A stretch of 64,000 nucleotides of DNA from Pseudorhizobium flavum (GTDB taxonomy: Bacteria; Pseudomonadota; Alphaproteobacteria; Rhizobiales; Rhizobiaceae), in the NCBI RefSeq assembly GCF_902502825.2, contig NZ_LR723670.1:3468501-3532500 (forward strand), in the 5' to 3' direction. Position numbers and translations under genes: made by a program. Of the stretch, positions 8,125-18,411 are shown piece by piece; position 1 is the stretch's first letter, and every line of letters begins with the position of its first letter. The notes under the pieces are model-generated. The model had not been told where the DNA came from, searched no databases, and saw only the letters and a program-made list of their open reading frames with translations.

Positions 8125-8778
8125 CTAGAGCTTGCGGACCTCGTCATACGGGATGCGGAAAACCCGGTCGTCGAACCCGACCCCGTTCTTGACGTTGTAG
8201 ATCATCACCGACGTATCCTTGTTCTGTGCGTCAGTGATAGTCCACTGGCGAAGCTCGAAGGTCTTGGAATCGAACATCATGGTGATGGTCGAGTCGCCGA
8301 AGACCGTCTTGTTGCCGAGCACGATCGTGGTGAGATCGGGCTCTTCGCGAACACCCCGCACCATCTCGTGCGACAGGTCGATCCGGTCGGCGAGAAGGAG
8401 GCTGAGCGGCGTCTTGGAGAGCGGGTACAGGTCCCAGGTCTTGAGCTTCATGTTGCCGATGACGACATTCTTGCCGTCGGCTATGACGCGCACGGGAGAC
8501 GGGTCCTCGAAATTGAAGCGCAGCTTGCCCGGCCGCTCGATGAAGAACTTGCCGCCCGTCTGCTCGCCGCGCGGGCCGAACTGGACGAATTCCCCCATCA
8601 TCGTCTTTACCGAGGAGAAATGGTCGGCAATCCGTTGGGCCGCCGCCGATCCGGCGGCACCCTGGGCCGCGCCGGTCGATGGAAGCATCGCGGACACCCC
8701 GATGCCGAGCAATCCGGCCGCAAAGGAGCGACGGCTGATGGAGCCGAACTGACTGGATCGAACTGTCTTTTTCTTCAT
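8125..8778 (-). CDS. LolA-like outer-membrane lipoprotein carrier protein
   Basis: This 217-residue periplasmic protein resembles LolA, which carries lipoproteins from inner to outer membrane. After the leader, the body (residues about 47-215) shows the LolA-type half-barrel pattern: MMGEFVQFGPRGEQTGGKFFIERPGKLRF, then DGKNVVIGN and YDEVRKL at the end. The leader contains SRRSFAAGLLGIG, a twin-arginine motif followed by a weakly hydrophobic stretch, so Tat export is possible, whereas LolA is normally Sec-exported. It is followed by xthA and preceded by ftsK; ftsK-lolA is a conserved neighbourhood in rhizobia and many proteobacteria. Confidence 0.85.
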   Translation of the reverse strand: MKKKTVRSSQFGSISRRSFAAGLLGIGVSAMLPSTGAAQGAAGSAAAQRIADHFSSVKTMMGEFVQFGPRGEQTGGKFFIERPGKLRFNFEDPSPVRVIADGKNVVIGNMKLKTWDLYPLSKTPLSLLLADRIDLSHEMVRGVREEPDLTTIVLGNKTVFGDSTITMMFDSKTFELRQWTITDAQNKDTSVMIYNVKNGVGFDDRVFRIPYDEVRKL

Positions 8779-8847
8779 TCTGTGTTCTCCTTCCGCCGCT
8801 TTCTGGGATCAAAACGCGGCGGCTTCATGACAACGCGGCGCAGAGCC

Positions 8848-11493
8848 TTAGCGTTCCAGAATGTCGCCTTCGGTGGGCACGAGGATCTCGCGTTTCCCCG
8901 CATGGTTGGCCGGACCGATCAGCCCCTCCTGCTCCATACGCTCGATCAGCGAGGCGGCCCGGTTGTAGCCGATGCCCAGACGCCGTTGGATATAGGAGGT
9001 CGAGGCCTTGCCGTCACGCAGCACGATCGCCACCGCCTGGTCGTAGGGATCGTCCGATTCCGAAAGGTTACCGGTCCCGGCTGGACCCATGCCGTCCATT
9101 TCCTCGTCCTCGTCCGCCGTGATGGCCTCGAGATATTGCGGTGCCCCTTGCGTTTTCAGGTAGGCGACGATTTCCTCCACCTCGGTATCGGATACGAAGG
9201 GGCCGTGGACGCGCTGGATCCGCCCACCACCGGCCATGTAGAGCATGTCGCCCATGCCGAGAAGCTGCTCGGCCCCCTGCTCCCCGAGGATGGTGCGGCT
9301 GTCGATCTTCGAGGTGACCTGGAAGGAGATGCGAGTGGGGAAGTTTGCCTTGATGGTACCGGTGATGACGTCCACCGACGGACGCTGCGTGGCCATGATG
9401 ACGTGGATGCCGGCGGCACGCGCCATTTGCGCCAGGCGCTGCACGGCACCCTCGATATCCTTGCCTGCGACCATCATCAGGTCGGCCATCTCGTCGATGA
9501 TCACGACAATATAGGGCATGGGCTGGAGGTCGAACTCCTCCGTCTCGTACATGGCCTCGCCTGTCTGGCGGTCGAAGCCCGTCTGCACGGTTCGCGTAAG
9601 AACCTCCCCCTTGGCCAACGCCTGCTCCACCCGGCTGTTGAAGCCGTCGATGTTGCGCACGCCGATCTTCGACATCTTCTTGTAGCGCTCTTCCATCTCG
9701 CGGACGGTCCATTTGAGCGCCACCACGGCCTTCTTCGGATCGGTCACGACAGGCGACAGGAGATGCGGAATACCGTCGTAGACGGAGAGTTCGAGCATCT
9801 TCGGGTCGATCATGATCAGGCGGCACTTCTCCGGCGTGTAGCGGTAGAGCAGCGACAGGATCATTGTGTTGATGGCGACCGACTTACCGGAACCGGTGGT
9901 ACCTGCAACGAGCAGATGCGGCATCTTCGCGAGATCCGCCACCACCGGCTCGCCTCCGATCGTCTTGCCGAGCGCCATGGCGAGCTTCGCCTTGCTGGAT
10001 TCGAAATCCTTCGACCCGATCATCTCCCGCAGGTAGACGGTCTCGCGGGTGCGGTTCGGCAGTTCGATACCGATTGCGTTGCGGCCCGGCACGACGGCGA
10101 CGCGCGCGGCGATCGCGCTCATCGACCGGGCAATGTCGTCTGCAAGGCCTATCACGCGCGAAGACTTGATGCCGGGCGCCGGCTCCAGTTCGTAAAGCGT
10201 AACGACCGGGCCGGGACGGACGTGAATGATCTCGCCCTTGACGCCGAAATCCTCCAGCACGCCTTCGAGCATGCGGGCATTCTGTTCGAGCGCATCGGCC
10301 GAGAGGGTCACATCCCGTGCAACCGCCTTAGGTTCGGCAAGGAGGTGCACCGAAGGCAGCTGGAAACCGTCCGGGTCGATGAAGGACGCCTGTGCTTCCC
10401 GAGCGACGCGGGGACTGGGTTTCGGAGGTGCCGGCGGTGCGGCCACCCGCGGCTGAACGCGCGCGCCCGCAGCGGATGGCCGGCTCGTCGCGCTGAACGG
10501 TACGTCATCATCGTCGGCCAGGATACCTGCGGGCCGGACCAGAGGCTCGTCGTCGAAATCGTCGTCGTCCTCATGAGCGATGGGCGGCGTTACGATTGAT
10601 CGGCGAGCAGCGCCATCCAGAGAGGGTTCGATGCGACCAGCTGCGGGCGCTTGGACCTTTGCGCGAACCGGCTCGTTCAGCGTGCCAAACTCGTCCTCGT
10701 TGAAATCATACGGCTGGTCGAAACTCCGGCTCGAATGCCTGATGCCAAAGAGACGCCGGACGCGCGCCTGGGCGATGTACCAGTAATGCGCGAGGGCACC
10801 GAGTGCCAGGAAGCCAACAAAACCGCCTTCGTCCTCTTCATCGTCATCATCCGCCTGCGCACGCGCACGCGGGCTTGATGGGGCGGCAGGAGCATAAATC
10901 TCGTCTTCCGCCTCGAAGGCCTCGCCCACGAGACCTGACGCGAACAGCAGCAACCAGACGGCTGGCACGGCAAAGACGACACCCAGAGCGGTTGCCAGGA
11001 CGCCGGTTGGGTAAGCGCCGACAAATAGGGCTGGGAAGCGGAGGATCATGTCGCCGATCACGCCGCCGATGCCGTTCGGGATTGGCCAGGTCAGCGGCGC
11101 GGGAAAGCAGCCGAGCGAGGCGGAGGCCAGAAGGGTGCCGCCGCCCCAGGCCGCAAGCCTTGCGGGGATGCGGTTGAACTCGCGCCCAGAGATCAGAGCA
11201 AGCGCAAAGGCCAGAACCGGCAGGAGCGCGACGAGGCTCGACAAGCCGAGGAACTGCATCATCAGGTCGGCGAAGGCGGCACCGCCATGGCCGAGGAGGT
11301 TCGTGGGCTCGTTGTCGGTAGCATAGGAGAAGCTGGGATCGGCAACGTTCCAGGTGGAAAGCGCCGCGATCGCCAGCGCAAGACCGAGGAAGATCGCGAA
11401 GCCCGCCAGGGCCATCGCCTGTCGTATCACGAAGGCCAGCAGCATTGCCCGGGTCGTCCCGCTTCCCATCGCCGCTGATGTACTTCTGCCCAT
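8848..11493 (-). CDS. ftsK: DNA translocase FtsK
   Basis: This 881-residue septal DNA pump coordinates chromosome dimer resolution with cell division. The N terminus has about four hydrophobic segments (residues roughly 25-47, 85-102, 145-165, 166-188). A Pro/Asp-rich linker (about 195-370) follows, then the RecA-like motor with Walker A GTTGSGKS at 531-538 and Walker [11 protein letters not shown] near 663-672, and finally the winged-helix gamma domain (about 815-875, [19 protein letters not shown]) that reads KOPS sites. A palindromic CtrA box lies about 90 bases upstream. The gene is followed by lolA. Confidence 0.97.
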   Translation of the reverse strand: MGRSTSAAMGSGTTRAMLLAFVIRQAMALAGFAIFLGLALAIAALSTWNVADPSFSYATDNEPTNLLGHGGAAFADLMMQFLGLSSLVALLPVLAFALALISGREFNRIPARLAAWGGGTLLASASLGCFPAPLTWPIPNGIGGVIGDMILRFPALFVGAYPTGVLATALGVVFAVPAVWLLLFASGLVGEAFEAEDEIYAPAAPSSPRARAQADDDDEEDEGGFVGFLALGALAHYWYIAQARVRRLFGIRHSSRSFDQPYDFNEDEFGTLNEPVRAKVQAPAAGRIEPSLDGAARRSIVTPPIAHEDDDDFDDEPLVRPAGILADDDDVPFSATSRPSAAGARVQPRVAAPPAPPKPSPRVAREAQASFIDPDGFQLPSVHLLAEPKAVARDVTLSADALEQNARMLEGVLEDFGVKGEIIHVRPGPVVTLYELEPAPGIKSSRVIGLADDIARSMSAIAARVAVVPGRNAIGIELPNRTRETVYLREMIGSKDFESSKAKLAMALGKTIGGEPVVADLAKMPHLLVAGTTGSGKSVAINTMILSLLYRYTPEKCRLIMIDPKMLELSVYDGIPHLLSPVVTDPKKAVVALKWTVREMEERYKKMSKIGVRNIDGFNSRVEQALAKGEVLTRTVQTGFDRQTGEAMYETEEFDLQPMPYIVVIIDEMADLMMVAGKDIEGAVQRLAQMARAAGIHVIMATQRPSVDVITGTIKANFPTRISFQVTSKIDSRTILGEQGAEQLLGMGDMLYMAGGGRIQRVHGPFVSDTEVEEIVAYLKTQGAPQYLEAITADEDEEMDGMGPAGTGNLSESDDPYDQAVAIVLRDGKASTSYIQRRLGIGYNRAASLIERMEQEGLIGPANHAGKREILVPTEGDILER

Positions 11494-11580
11494 TACGATT
11501 CCGCCGTGCCAACACTCGTGGAAGATTGCGGTCGCATGAGGTCACACGCCGCCACATTGGGTCGCAAGGTAGCGCGGCGG

Positions 11581-11601
11581 TGGTTAATGCGTCTTTAACC
11601 A
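11581..11601. promoter_or_regulatory. Palindromic CtrA box upstream of ftsK
   Basis: TGGTTAA-N7-TTAACCA (11581-11601) contains TTAA-N7-TTAAC, the full CtrA consensus, readable on both strands. It lies 88-108 bases upstream of the ftsK start (11493) in non-coding DNA. CtrA-P controls cell-division genes in alphaproteobacteria, so direct control of ftsK is plausible. Confidence 0.6.
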
Positions 11602-11638
11602 CGATCGCAAGACCCGGCAGCCTGCCAGAAACAAAAAG

Positions 11639-11658
11639 GCCCGGACCGAGGTCCGGGC
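11639..11658 (-). terminator. Terminator of the glnK-amtB operon
   Basis: On the minus strand GCCCGGACC pairs with GGTCCGGGC (11639-11647 with 11650-11658) and is followed by CTTTTTGT. It sits about 75 bases after the amtB stop. Confidence 0.8.
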
Positions 11659-11731
11659 AAACGCGACAACCGGAGGCGGCCGCGACGGGAGGTTCTGCGG
11701 CGATCTTGAGGATCGCCGCAAGCTCTTGTAA

Positions 11732-13093
11732 TCAGGAGTGGTAGGCAGCTTCGCCGTGGGAGGCGAGATCAAGCCCCTCGCGCTCCGCTTCGACAGTCAC
11801 CCGCAGTCCAACGATCAGGTCGACGATCTTGTAGAGGATCACCGAGCCGATACCGCACCAGACGATGGTGATGACGACGGCGGTCAGCTGAGTCATGAAC
11901 TGGCCACCCATGGTGACGCCTTCCGCATAGCCAATGCCGCCGAGCGACGAGGAGGCGAAAATCCCGGTTGCCAGAGCGCCGAAGAAGCCCCCGACACCGT
12001 GGACGCCGAAGACATCCGCCGTGTCGTCATAGCCGAACTTGTTCTTGATCACGGCGATGAAGAAGTAGCAGATCGGCGAGACGAGGATCCCCATGACAAT
12101 GGCACCCATCGGTCCGGCGATGCCGGCCGCCGGCGTGATGGCCACGAGACCGGCGATCATGCCGGAGGCGGCACCGAGCATGGAGGCCTTGCCCCGCGCA
12201 AAGGTTTCGACGACACACCAGGACAGGATGGCTGCGGCCGTGGCGACGAAGGTGTTGACGGTTGCCAGCATGGCGCCGCCGGAGGCTTCCAGGTTGGAGC
12301 CTGCGTTGAAGCCGAACCAGCCGATCCAGAGCATGGCCGCACCGACAAGCGTCAGCGTCATCGAATGCGGGGCCATCATGTCCTTGCCGAAGCCGATGCG
12401 CTTGCCGACCATGATTGCTCCGATGAGGCCCGCGACGCCAGCGTTGATGTGAACGACCGTGCCGCCTGCGAAGTCGAGCGCGCCCATGCCGAAGAGAAGA
12501 CCATTGGCATCCCAGACCATATGCGCGACCGGGAAATAGACGAAGGTCACCCACAGGATGCAGAAGAGGATCGCTGCCGAGAACTTGATACGTTCTGCAA
12601 AGGCCCCGACGATCAGCGCCGGCGTCAATGCCGCGAAGGTCATCTGGAACAGCATGAAGATGAATTCCGGAATGACTGCGTCAGAGAAGGTTGCAGCCGT
12701 CGAGTCCATGGTGACGCCGGAGAGGAACATCTTCGCCGTGCCGCCGAAGAAGGCGTTATCCGATCCGCCGAAGGCGAAGGAATAGCCGTAGAGCACCCAG
12801 ACGATCATCATGCAGGCGCCGACGACCGTGCACTGCATGAGGACGGACAGCATGTTCTTCGCCCGCACGAGACCGCCGTAGAACAGTCCGATCCCGGGCA
12901 TCAGCATGAAGAGCACGAGAAGGGTGCAGATGAACATGAACGCGGTATCGCCCTTGTCCGGAACCGGAGCCGCGGCCGCAGCCTCGGCAGCGGGTGCGGC
13001 CGCCTCCTGGGCAAAGACGACCACCGGGGTCATCAAGGCTGCAGACGCAGCACCCAGGCGGCCGAGCGAGGTGGTAAATCTGGAAAATTGCAT
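11732..13093 (-). CDS. amtB: Ammonium transporter AmtB
   Basis: This 453-residue Amt/Rh-family ammonium channel has a cleavable signal peptide (residues 1 to about 24, ending PVVVFAQE), an Ala/Pro linker and eleven membrane helices. Family motifs are clear: MPGIGLFYGGLVRAKN, DFAGGTVVHINAG (conserved pore-region aspartate and histidine), GWFGFNAGSN, ADVFGVHGVGG (second pore histidine) and GLRVTVEAEREGLDLASHGE at the C-terminal GlnK-binding tail. The ATG at 13093 was chosen because GGGGAGC precedes it and the signal peptide begins there; the reading frame stays open upstream into glnK. It is co-transcribed with glnK, 25 bases upstream, from a sigma-54 promoter. Confidence 0.97.
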   Translation of the reverse strand: MQFSRFTTSLGRLGAASAALMTPVVVFAQEAAAPAAEAAAAAPVPDKGDTAFMFICTLLVLFMLMPGIGLFYGGLVRAKNMLSVLMQCTVVGACMMIVWVLYGYSFAFGGSDNAFFGGTAKMFLSGVTMDSTAATFSDAVIPEFIFMLFQMTFAALTPALIVGAFAERIKFSAAILFCILWVTFVYFPVAHMVWDANGLLFGMGALDFAGGTVVHINAGVAGLIGAIMVGKRIGFGKDMMAPHSMTLTLVGAAMLWIGWFGFNAGSNLEASGGAMLATVNTFVATAAAILSWCVVETFARGKASMLGAASGMIAGLVAITPAAGIAGPMGAIVMGILVSPICYFFIAVIKNKFGYDDTADVFGVHGVGGFFGALATGIFASSSLGGIGYAEGVTMGGQFMTQLTAVVITIVWCGIGSVILYKIVDLIVGLRVTVEAEREGLDLASHGEAAYHS

Positions 13094-13118
13094 TGTAAGC
13101 TCCCCAATCAGCCGTTCG

Positions 13119-13574
<456 letters not shown>

Positions 13575-13681
13575 CTATCGATATGATTTTAATAAGAGAA
13601 AAATGGACCGCCTAAGATGACGGCACTACGCGCGGCCCGAGCAGCACAAAAATTAATCACATTTATAAGAATGCCGAATAA

Positions 13682-14566
13682 CTATTCATCTGCCCGTTTC
13701 CGAATCAGTCCTTCCTGGGCAACGGATGCCACGAGCGTACCGGAGCGCGTGTACAGACCCCCGCGCGTCATGCCGCGGGCACCGGAGGAACTGGGGCTAT
13801 CCTGCGTGTAGAGCAACCAGTCATCCATCGCGCAGGGCCTATGAAACCACATGGCGTGATCAAGGCTCGCCACCTGCAGCTTCGGATTGAAGATGGACGT
13901 GCCATGCGGATAGAGCGACGTGTCGAGAAGCGTCATGTCGGAGAGGTAGGCGAGGATGCAGGCCTGGTAGTGGCGGTCCACAGGTACCGCGCCGACCGCG
14001 CGCACCCAGATGTCCTGCCGAGGCTCAAGCTTGTCCTTGGTGAGGTAGTGCACGAGCGAGACCGGGCGTATCTCGATAGGCCGGTCCTGGCTCCAGTACT
14101 TCCGGACAACCTCGGGCGCCTGGGCAAGGAACAGCTCCTTGAACTCCTTTTCGCCCATCAGCTTCTCGGGTGGTGTTACCGGCGGCATCGGCACCTGATG
14201 ATCGAGACCACCCTCCTCCACTTGAAAGGACGCCGACATGGAGAAGATCGGATGCCCATGCTGGATCGCGACGATCCACCGGGTGGCGAAGCTCGAGCCG
14301 TCGCGTATCCGGTCCACCTGGTAGACGATCGGGACGGACGGGTCCCCCGGCCGGATGAAATACGCATGTAGCGAATGGACGAACCGGTCATCGCCGACCG
14401 TTCGTTGCGCGGCCATCAGCGCCTGTGCGATCACCTGCCCGCCGAAGACGCGCTGCCAGCCGACCTGCGGGCTGCTGCCGCGGAAGAGGTTCTCCTCCAG
14501 CTTTTCGAGATTGAGCGTGGCCAGAAGCTGGTCCATGGCGGCTTGCGATTCAGGCGGACGCGACAT
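13682..14566 (-). CDS. tesB: Acyl-CoA thioesterase II
   Basis: This 294-residue double hot-dog thioesterase hydrolyses acyl-CoA to free fatty acid and CoA. The N-terminal domain has RGSSPQVGWQRVFGGQVIAQAL and HSLHAYFIRPGDP; the second domain has LAYLSDMTLLDT (catalytic Asp), GTSIFNPKLQVASLDHAMWFHRP and ARGMTRGGLYTRSGTLVASVAQEGLIR. A second ATG 10 codons in could also be the start. The gene is divergent from the ubiquinone hydroxylase gene. Confidence 0.92.
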   Translation of the reverse strand: MSRPPESQAAMDQLLATLNLEKLEENLFRGSSPQVGWQRVFGGQVIAQALMAAQRTVGDDRFVHSLHAYFIRPGDPSVPIVYQVDRIRDGSSFATRWIVAIQHGHPIFSMSASFQVEEGGLDHQVPMPPVTPPEKLMGEKEFKELFLAQAPEVVRKYWSQDRPIEIRPVSLVHYLTKDKLEPRQDIWVRAVGAVPVDRHYQACILAYLSDMTLLDTSLYPHGTSIFNPKLQVASLDHAMWFHRPCAMDDWLLYTQDSPSSSGARGMTRGGLYTRSGTLVASVAQEGLIRKRADE

Positions 14567-14652
14567 TCTGGAGACTCCGATGGTAGGAAGCTGGTGCCGG
14601 ATGATCTATATGGACCCTATCGTCTTCTCAAGTCTCTCGGGAGAGTGCACAA

Positions 14653-15867
14653 ATGCTGGATATGCTGGTGGTCGGCGGAGGCTATGTCGGGCTTTCGGCG
14701 GCGGTCGCGGTGAAGCAGTCTGCTCCACACCTGAAGATCGAAGTGATCGAAGCCGCGCCTGAACATGTCTGGCAGAATGACCAGAGGGTATCCGCGATCA
14801 TCGCCGCTGCGAGCCGCATGCTCGAGCTCCTCGGCATCTGGCAGGAGATCCTGCCGGAAGCGCAACCGATCAACAGGATGGTCGTCACCGATTCGCGCAC
14901 CGCCGATCCTGTGCGGCCAGTCTTCCTGACCTTCGACGGCGCCGTAGAGGAAGGCCGCCCATTCGCGCACATGGTGCCAAACGTTGCGATGGTCAGAGCA
15001 TTGCGGGGCGCTTGCGAGCGGCTCGGCATTGCAATCCGGCACGGAATGTCCGCGACCGGCTTCATAACCACGAGCACGAAGACAACCGTCACCCTCTCTG
15101 ATGGCAGCACGGTGGACACACGCCTGCTCGTCGCCTGTGACGGCGTAAAGTCGAAGCTGCGCGATATGGCGGGGATCAAGACTGTCAGCTGGGACTACGG
15201 CCAGTCGGGAATCGTGACGACGGTGGAACATGAGCGGCCGCATGAGGGCGTTGCCGAAGAACACTTTCTTCCTTCGGGCCCCTTTGCCATCCTACCTCTC
15301 ACCGGCAATCGGTCGTCGCTGGTCTGGACCGAGCGGCGCGAGGAAGCGGAGCAGCTCGTTCGCGCTGATGAACTGGTGTTCGAGGAAGAACTGCAGCGTC
15401 GGTTCGGCCACCAACTCGGCGCGATTACCGTCGCCGGTAGCAGAAAGGCATTCCCGCTCGGGTTGACCCTGGCACGCGCCTTCGTCGCTCCGCGTGTCGC
15501 ACTTGCGGGGGATGCAGCGCACGGGATCCACCCGATCTCCGGGCAGGGCCTCAACCTGGGTTTCAAGGATGTTGCGGCGCTCGCCGAGACGGTCGTGGAA
15601 GCGGATCGTCTGGGTCTCGACATCGGCGCACTGAACGTGCTCGAGCGCTACCAGTCGTGGCGCCGTTTCGACACCTTCCGTATGGGGGTGACCACGGATG
15701 TGCTGAACCGTCTCTTCTCCAACGACATCACGCCGATCCGGATCGCCCGCGACTTCGGACTGTCGCTGGTGGAACGGCTGCCCGGCCTGAAATCCTACTT
15801 CATCGGCGAGGCAGCCGGCACATCCGCACCCAATCAGCCAAAGCTCTTGGCGGGTCAGCCGATCTGA
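14653..15867 (+). CDS. UbiH/UbiF-family FAD-dependent hydroxylase
   Basis: This 404-residue flavoprotein mono-oxygenase of the UbiH/COQ6 family hydroxylates the aromatic ring in ubiquinone synthesis. An N-terminal FAD-binding Rossmann motif VVGGGYVGLSAA is at residues 6-17; the middle has LLVACDGVKSKLRD (the DG motif) and the C-terminal FAD motif ALAGDAAHGIHPISGQGLNLGFKDV. Which ring position it modifies cannot be read from sequence; alphaproteobacteria often use one or two broad-range hydroxylases (UbiL/UbiM types). It lies divergent from tesB and converges on the trm112-like gene. Confidence 0.88.
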   Translation: MLDMLVVGGGYVGLSAAVAVKQSAPHLKIEVIEAAPEHVWQNDQRVSAIIAAASRMLELLGIWQEILPEAQPINRMVVTDSRTADPVRPVFLTFDGAVEEGRPFAHMVPNVAMVRALRGACERLGIAIRHGMSATGFITTSTKTTVTLSDGSTVDTRLLVACDGVKSKLRDMAGIKTVSWDYGQSGIVTTVEHERPHEGVAEEHFLPSGPFAILPLTGNRSSLVWTERREEAEQLVRADELVFEEELQRRFGHQLGAITVAGSRKAFPLGLTLARAFVAPRVALAGDAAHGIHPISGQGLNLGFKDVAALAETVVEADRLGLDIGALNVLERYQSWRRFDTFRMGVTTDVLNRLFSNDITPIRIARDFGLSLVERLPGLKSYFIGEAAGTSAPNQPKLLAGQPI

Positions 15868-15876
15868 TGGCCGCGG

Positions 15877-16065
15877 CTAGTCTTCCAGCCGTCTGGCCTC
15901 GGAGACCAGCATGATCGGAACACCATCGCGGATAGGATAGGCGAGCCGCGCCTTTTCGGAGACGAGTTCATTTGCCTCGCGGTCGAAGCGCAATCTTGCC
16001 TTCGACAGCGGACAGACCAGAAGTTCGAGCAGTTTGGGGTCGACCTTGCTGACGATCTGATCCAT
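15877..16065 (-). CDS. Trm112/YcaR-family small protein
   Basis: This 62-residue protein has the Trm112p-like pattern: [20 protein letters not shown], then [23 protein letters not shown]. Eukaryotic and archaeal Trm112 activates methyltransferases; bacterial YcaR-type proteins are small partners of unknown target. Only one cysteine is visible, so a zinc site is unlikely. It lies six bases downstream of the Lon-substrate-domain gene, so co-transcription is likely. Confidence 0.8.
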   Translation of the reverse strand: MDQIVSKVDPKLLELLVCPLSKARLRFDREANELVSEKARLAYPIRDGVPIMLVSEARRLED

Positions 16066-16071
16066 GGCGCC

Positions 16072-16746
16072 CTACTGCAGCACGGTATCGGTGTCGCCCG
16101 GTCCGCGGGCAAGCAGTATCTCCGTGATCGCGATCAGCGTCTCTGCCCGTGTCCTGAGGTCAGGAGCCTCGAGCAATGCCTGCTTCTCCGCCGGACCGAA
16201 CGGCGACATCATCGAAAGCGAGTTCACCAGCGTCCGGTTGCCGGCCCGCTCCACGCTCTCCCAGTCAGCTTCGAGCTTGTTGGCATCGAGATAGGCACGA
16301 AAGACGCGCAGCAGTTCGGCGCGGTCGACCGCAGCCTCGTCGTCCTCGGCGGAGAGGTCCGCCATCAATGGAGCGATCCTGAAGCTGCGGAACGGATAAC
16401 CCTCGCCGATCTCCTCCAGGAGGCGACAGCGGCAAACCCCGCTGAGCGAGGTGATGTAGCGGCCGTCTCCCGTTTCGGCGAAGGAAGTAACGCGCCCGAT
16501 GCACCCGACGCTGCTGAGCGCTGGCCTTGCGACGTCGTTTCCGCCCTGATCCGACAAGGCCGGCTGCACGATGCCGATCAGGCGGTCACCTGCCAATGCC
16601 GCATCGAACATGGCAAGATAGCGCGGCTCGAATATATTGAGCGGCAACTGGCCACCAGGCAGAAGAAGCGCCCCGGTTAAGGGAAATACCCGCACCGTTT
16701 CCGGTAGGTCCTCCCGCTTCACATATCTTGCATTACCCACAATCAT
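16072..16746 (-). CDS. Lon substrate-binding (LON) domain protein
   Basis: This 224-residue protein consists of a stand-alone Lon N-terminal domain without ATPase or protease parts. Characteristic segments are VRVFPLTGALLLPGGQLPLNIFEPRYLAM (residues about 16-44), LIGIVQP, SVGCIGRVTSFAETGDGRYITSLSGVCRCRL and a helical C terminus. Function is unknown; such proteins may recognise peptides or modulate ubiquitin-like or protease systems. The ATG at 16746 was chosen because GGAGG lies just upstream and the conserved domain begins here. It is followed by the trm112-like gene and preceded by a CnoX-like thioredoxin gene in the same direction. Confidence 0.85.
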   Translation of the reverse strand: MIVGNARYVKREDLPETVRVFPLTGALLLPGGQLPLNIFEPRYLAMFDAALAGDRLIGIVQPALSDQGGNDVARPALSSVGCIGRVTSFAETGDGRYITSLSGVCRCRLLEEIGEGYPFRSFRIAPLMADLSAEDDEAAVDRAELLRVFRAYLDANKLEADWESVERAGNRTLVNSLSMMSPFGPAEKQALLEAPDLRTRAETLIAITEILLARGPGDTDTVLQ

Positions 16747-16852
16747 CAGGCCCAATCCTCCAGAGGACCACCGGGCATGGTGCCCACACCGCCATTGCCG
16801 GTAATGTGGGGCGCCAAGCGCGGAGCGCAAGGCCGCCTAACGGCAGCCCGGC

Positions 16853-17833
16853 TCAGGCAAACAGGATGGACGACATCCGGCGGCGTGCGGCGATCGTGTT
16901 CGGATCCTTAGGCCCCCAGGCCTCGAAGAACTCGACGAGCTGGCGGCGTGCGCCGTCGTCGTCGAAGCTGCGGTCCTTGCGCATGATGATCAGCAGGTGC
17001 TCCGCTGCCTCCTCGCGCTTGCCTTCGGCATTGCGGATCTTGGCGAGCTTCAGCCGCGTCTCGTGATCGTCCGGATGCAGCGACAACTGGTGTTCGAGCG
17101 CAGCCGGGTCGCCGAGCTTGCGCGCTTCCTCGAATTGCTCGAGCTTCTTCGCCACGGCCTGCACGGCAGGGTCGCCGGCAATCTCGGGGGGAAGCGAGTG
17201 CAGCATCTGGGAAGCGCGCGCCAGGTCACCCAGTTCGATCATGCAGCGCATCATCCCGGCAGCGGCCTTCGCATTGTCCGGATCCGCCTGCAGGACAGCA
17301 CCGTAGAGCTGGGCGGCCGACTGGACGTCGCCGGCTGCAAGCAGACCATCCGCCTCGCCAACGGCAGCCTCGACCTCGGCAGCCTGATCGGCACCCGCCG
17401 GACCGGCGACTTTGTCGATGAACTGCCGGATCTGAGTCTCCGGCACCGCCCCCATGAACCCGTCGACCGGCCGCCCGTCAACGAAGGCGACAACGGCCGG
17501 GATCGACTGGATGCCCATCTGGCCCGGTATGGCGGGGTGGTCGTCGATGTTCAGCTTGACGAGCTTCACCCGCCCTTGCGCCTCGTTGACGACGCGCTCC
17601 AGGACGGGCGTGAGCTGCTTGCACGGGCCGCACCAGGGCGCCCAGAAATCCACCAGGACAGGCTGGCGACGCGATTCCTCCATCACATCGGCAGGAAAGG
17701 CCGCCGTGCTGGTATCCTTGACGAAGGACCCGGCACCATTGCCGCCGCTCGTTGCGGCCGCACCGCCGAACTGCGCCTTGGCCGTCATCTGGCCACCATA
17801 GGAGCCGCCATAGGGGTTGTCTGTGCCGCTCAT
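16853..17833 (-). CDS. cnoX: CnoX/YbbN-type thioredoxin with TPR tail
   Basis: This 326-residue protein has a thioredoxin domain (residues about 38-145) with the intact active site WAPWCGPCKQ (Cys68 and Cys71) and the cis-proline motif SIPAVVAFVDG. A helical TPR-like C-terminal half (about 155-320) follows. This architecture is that of CnoX (YbbN), a chaperedoxin that protects substrates from over-oxidation and hands them to GroEL. E. coli CnoX has lost the active CxxC, whereas the intact pair here should be redox-active. The Gly-rich N terminus (about 35 residues) is probably disordered. Confidence 0.88.
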   Translation of the reverse strand: MSGTDNPYGGSYGGQMTAKAQFGGAAATSGGNGAGSFVKDTSTAAFPADVMEESRRQPVLVDFWAPWCGPCKQLTPVLERVVNEAQGRVKLVKLNIDDHPAIPGQMGIQSIPAVVAFVDGRPVDGFMGAVPETQIRQFIDKVAGPAGADQAAEVEAAVGEADGLLAAGDVQSAAQLYGAVLQADPDNAKAAAGMMRCMIELGDLARASQMLHSLPPEIAGDPAVQAVAKKLEQFEEARKLGDPAALEHQLSLHPDDHETRLKLAKIRNAEGKREEAAEHLLIIMRKDRSFDDDGARRQLVEFFEAWGPKDPNTIAARRRMSSILFA

Positions 17834-17889
17834 GAATGCTGTCTCCCGGTCTCGTCTTCGCCGCGTTATACGCCGCGAAACATCGTATG

Positions 17890-18411
17890 TCAGTCGGTGA
17901 CTTTCAAGACAAGCGGCGTGTGGCCGGTCGCCTCTAGGAACCGCAGCAGGTCGTCACGACTGACGGACGTGGTGGCATCGTTGGAAAGCGGGTGGCCGTT
18001 GATGAGCTCATGCTTCATCAGGTCCTCGTCGAGAACGAAGGTGACATTCCCAGCCCTGTCGTTGATCGCGCCGAACACCGTGACCGAGCCCGGCGCGACG
18101 CCGAGATATTCCATCATCTTCTCGGGACGGCCGAAGGAGACCCGGCCCGACGCACCGATCACCTTGTGGACCGCCTTCAGGTCGACCGTCGCGTTCTCTT
18201 CCACGGTCAGGACGAAGTAGCGGTCCTTCTTGTCCTTGACGAAGAGATTCTTCGTGTGCGCGCCAGGGATCTCGTCGCGCAGGCTAACCGATTCCGCCAC
18301 CGTGAAGACCGGGGCATGCGTCCTCGTCTTGTGGGCGATGCCGAGCTTGTCGAGAAAAGCATAGAAAGCCTCGGGGGTCGTGGGCGCAGGCAGGATCGCG
18401 ATGTCGTTCAT
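17890..18411 (-). CDS. Prolyl-tRNA editing protein (YbaK/ProX family)
   Basis: This 173-residue free-standing trans-editing protein of the INS superfamily hydrolyses mischarged aminoacyl-tRNAPro. Visible motifs are HAPVFTVAESVSLRDEIPGAHTKNLFVKDKK (with the conserved lysine of the editing site), VHKVIGASGRVSFG and PGSVTVFGAINDRAGNVTFVLDEDL. The last block, with its GxVTVFG pattern, suggests the alanyl-specific ProXp-ala group rather than YbaK (cysteine-specific). It lies 56 bases upstream of cnoX, in the same direction. Confidence 0.88.
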   Translation of the reverse strand: MNDIAILPAPTTPEAFYAFLDKLGIAHKTRTHAPVFTVAESVSLRDEIPGAHTKNLFVKDKKDRYFVLTVEENATVDLKAVHKVIGASGRVSFGRPEKMMEYLGVAPGSVTVFGAINDRAGNVTFVLDEDLMKHELINGHPLSNDATTSVSRDDLLRFLEATGHTPLVLKVTD

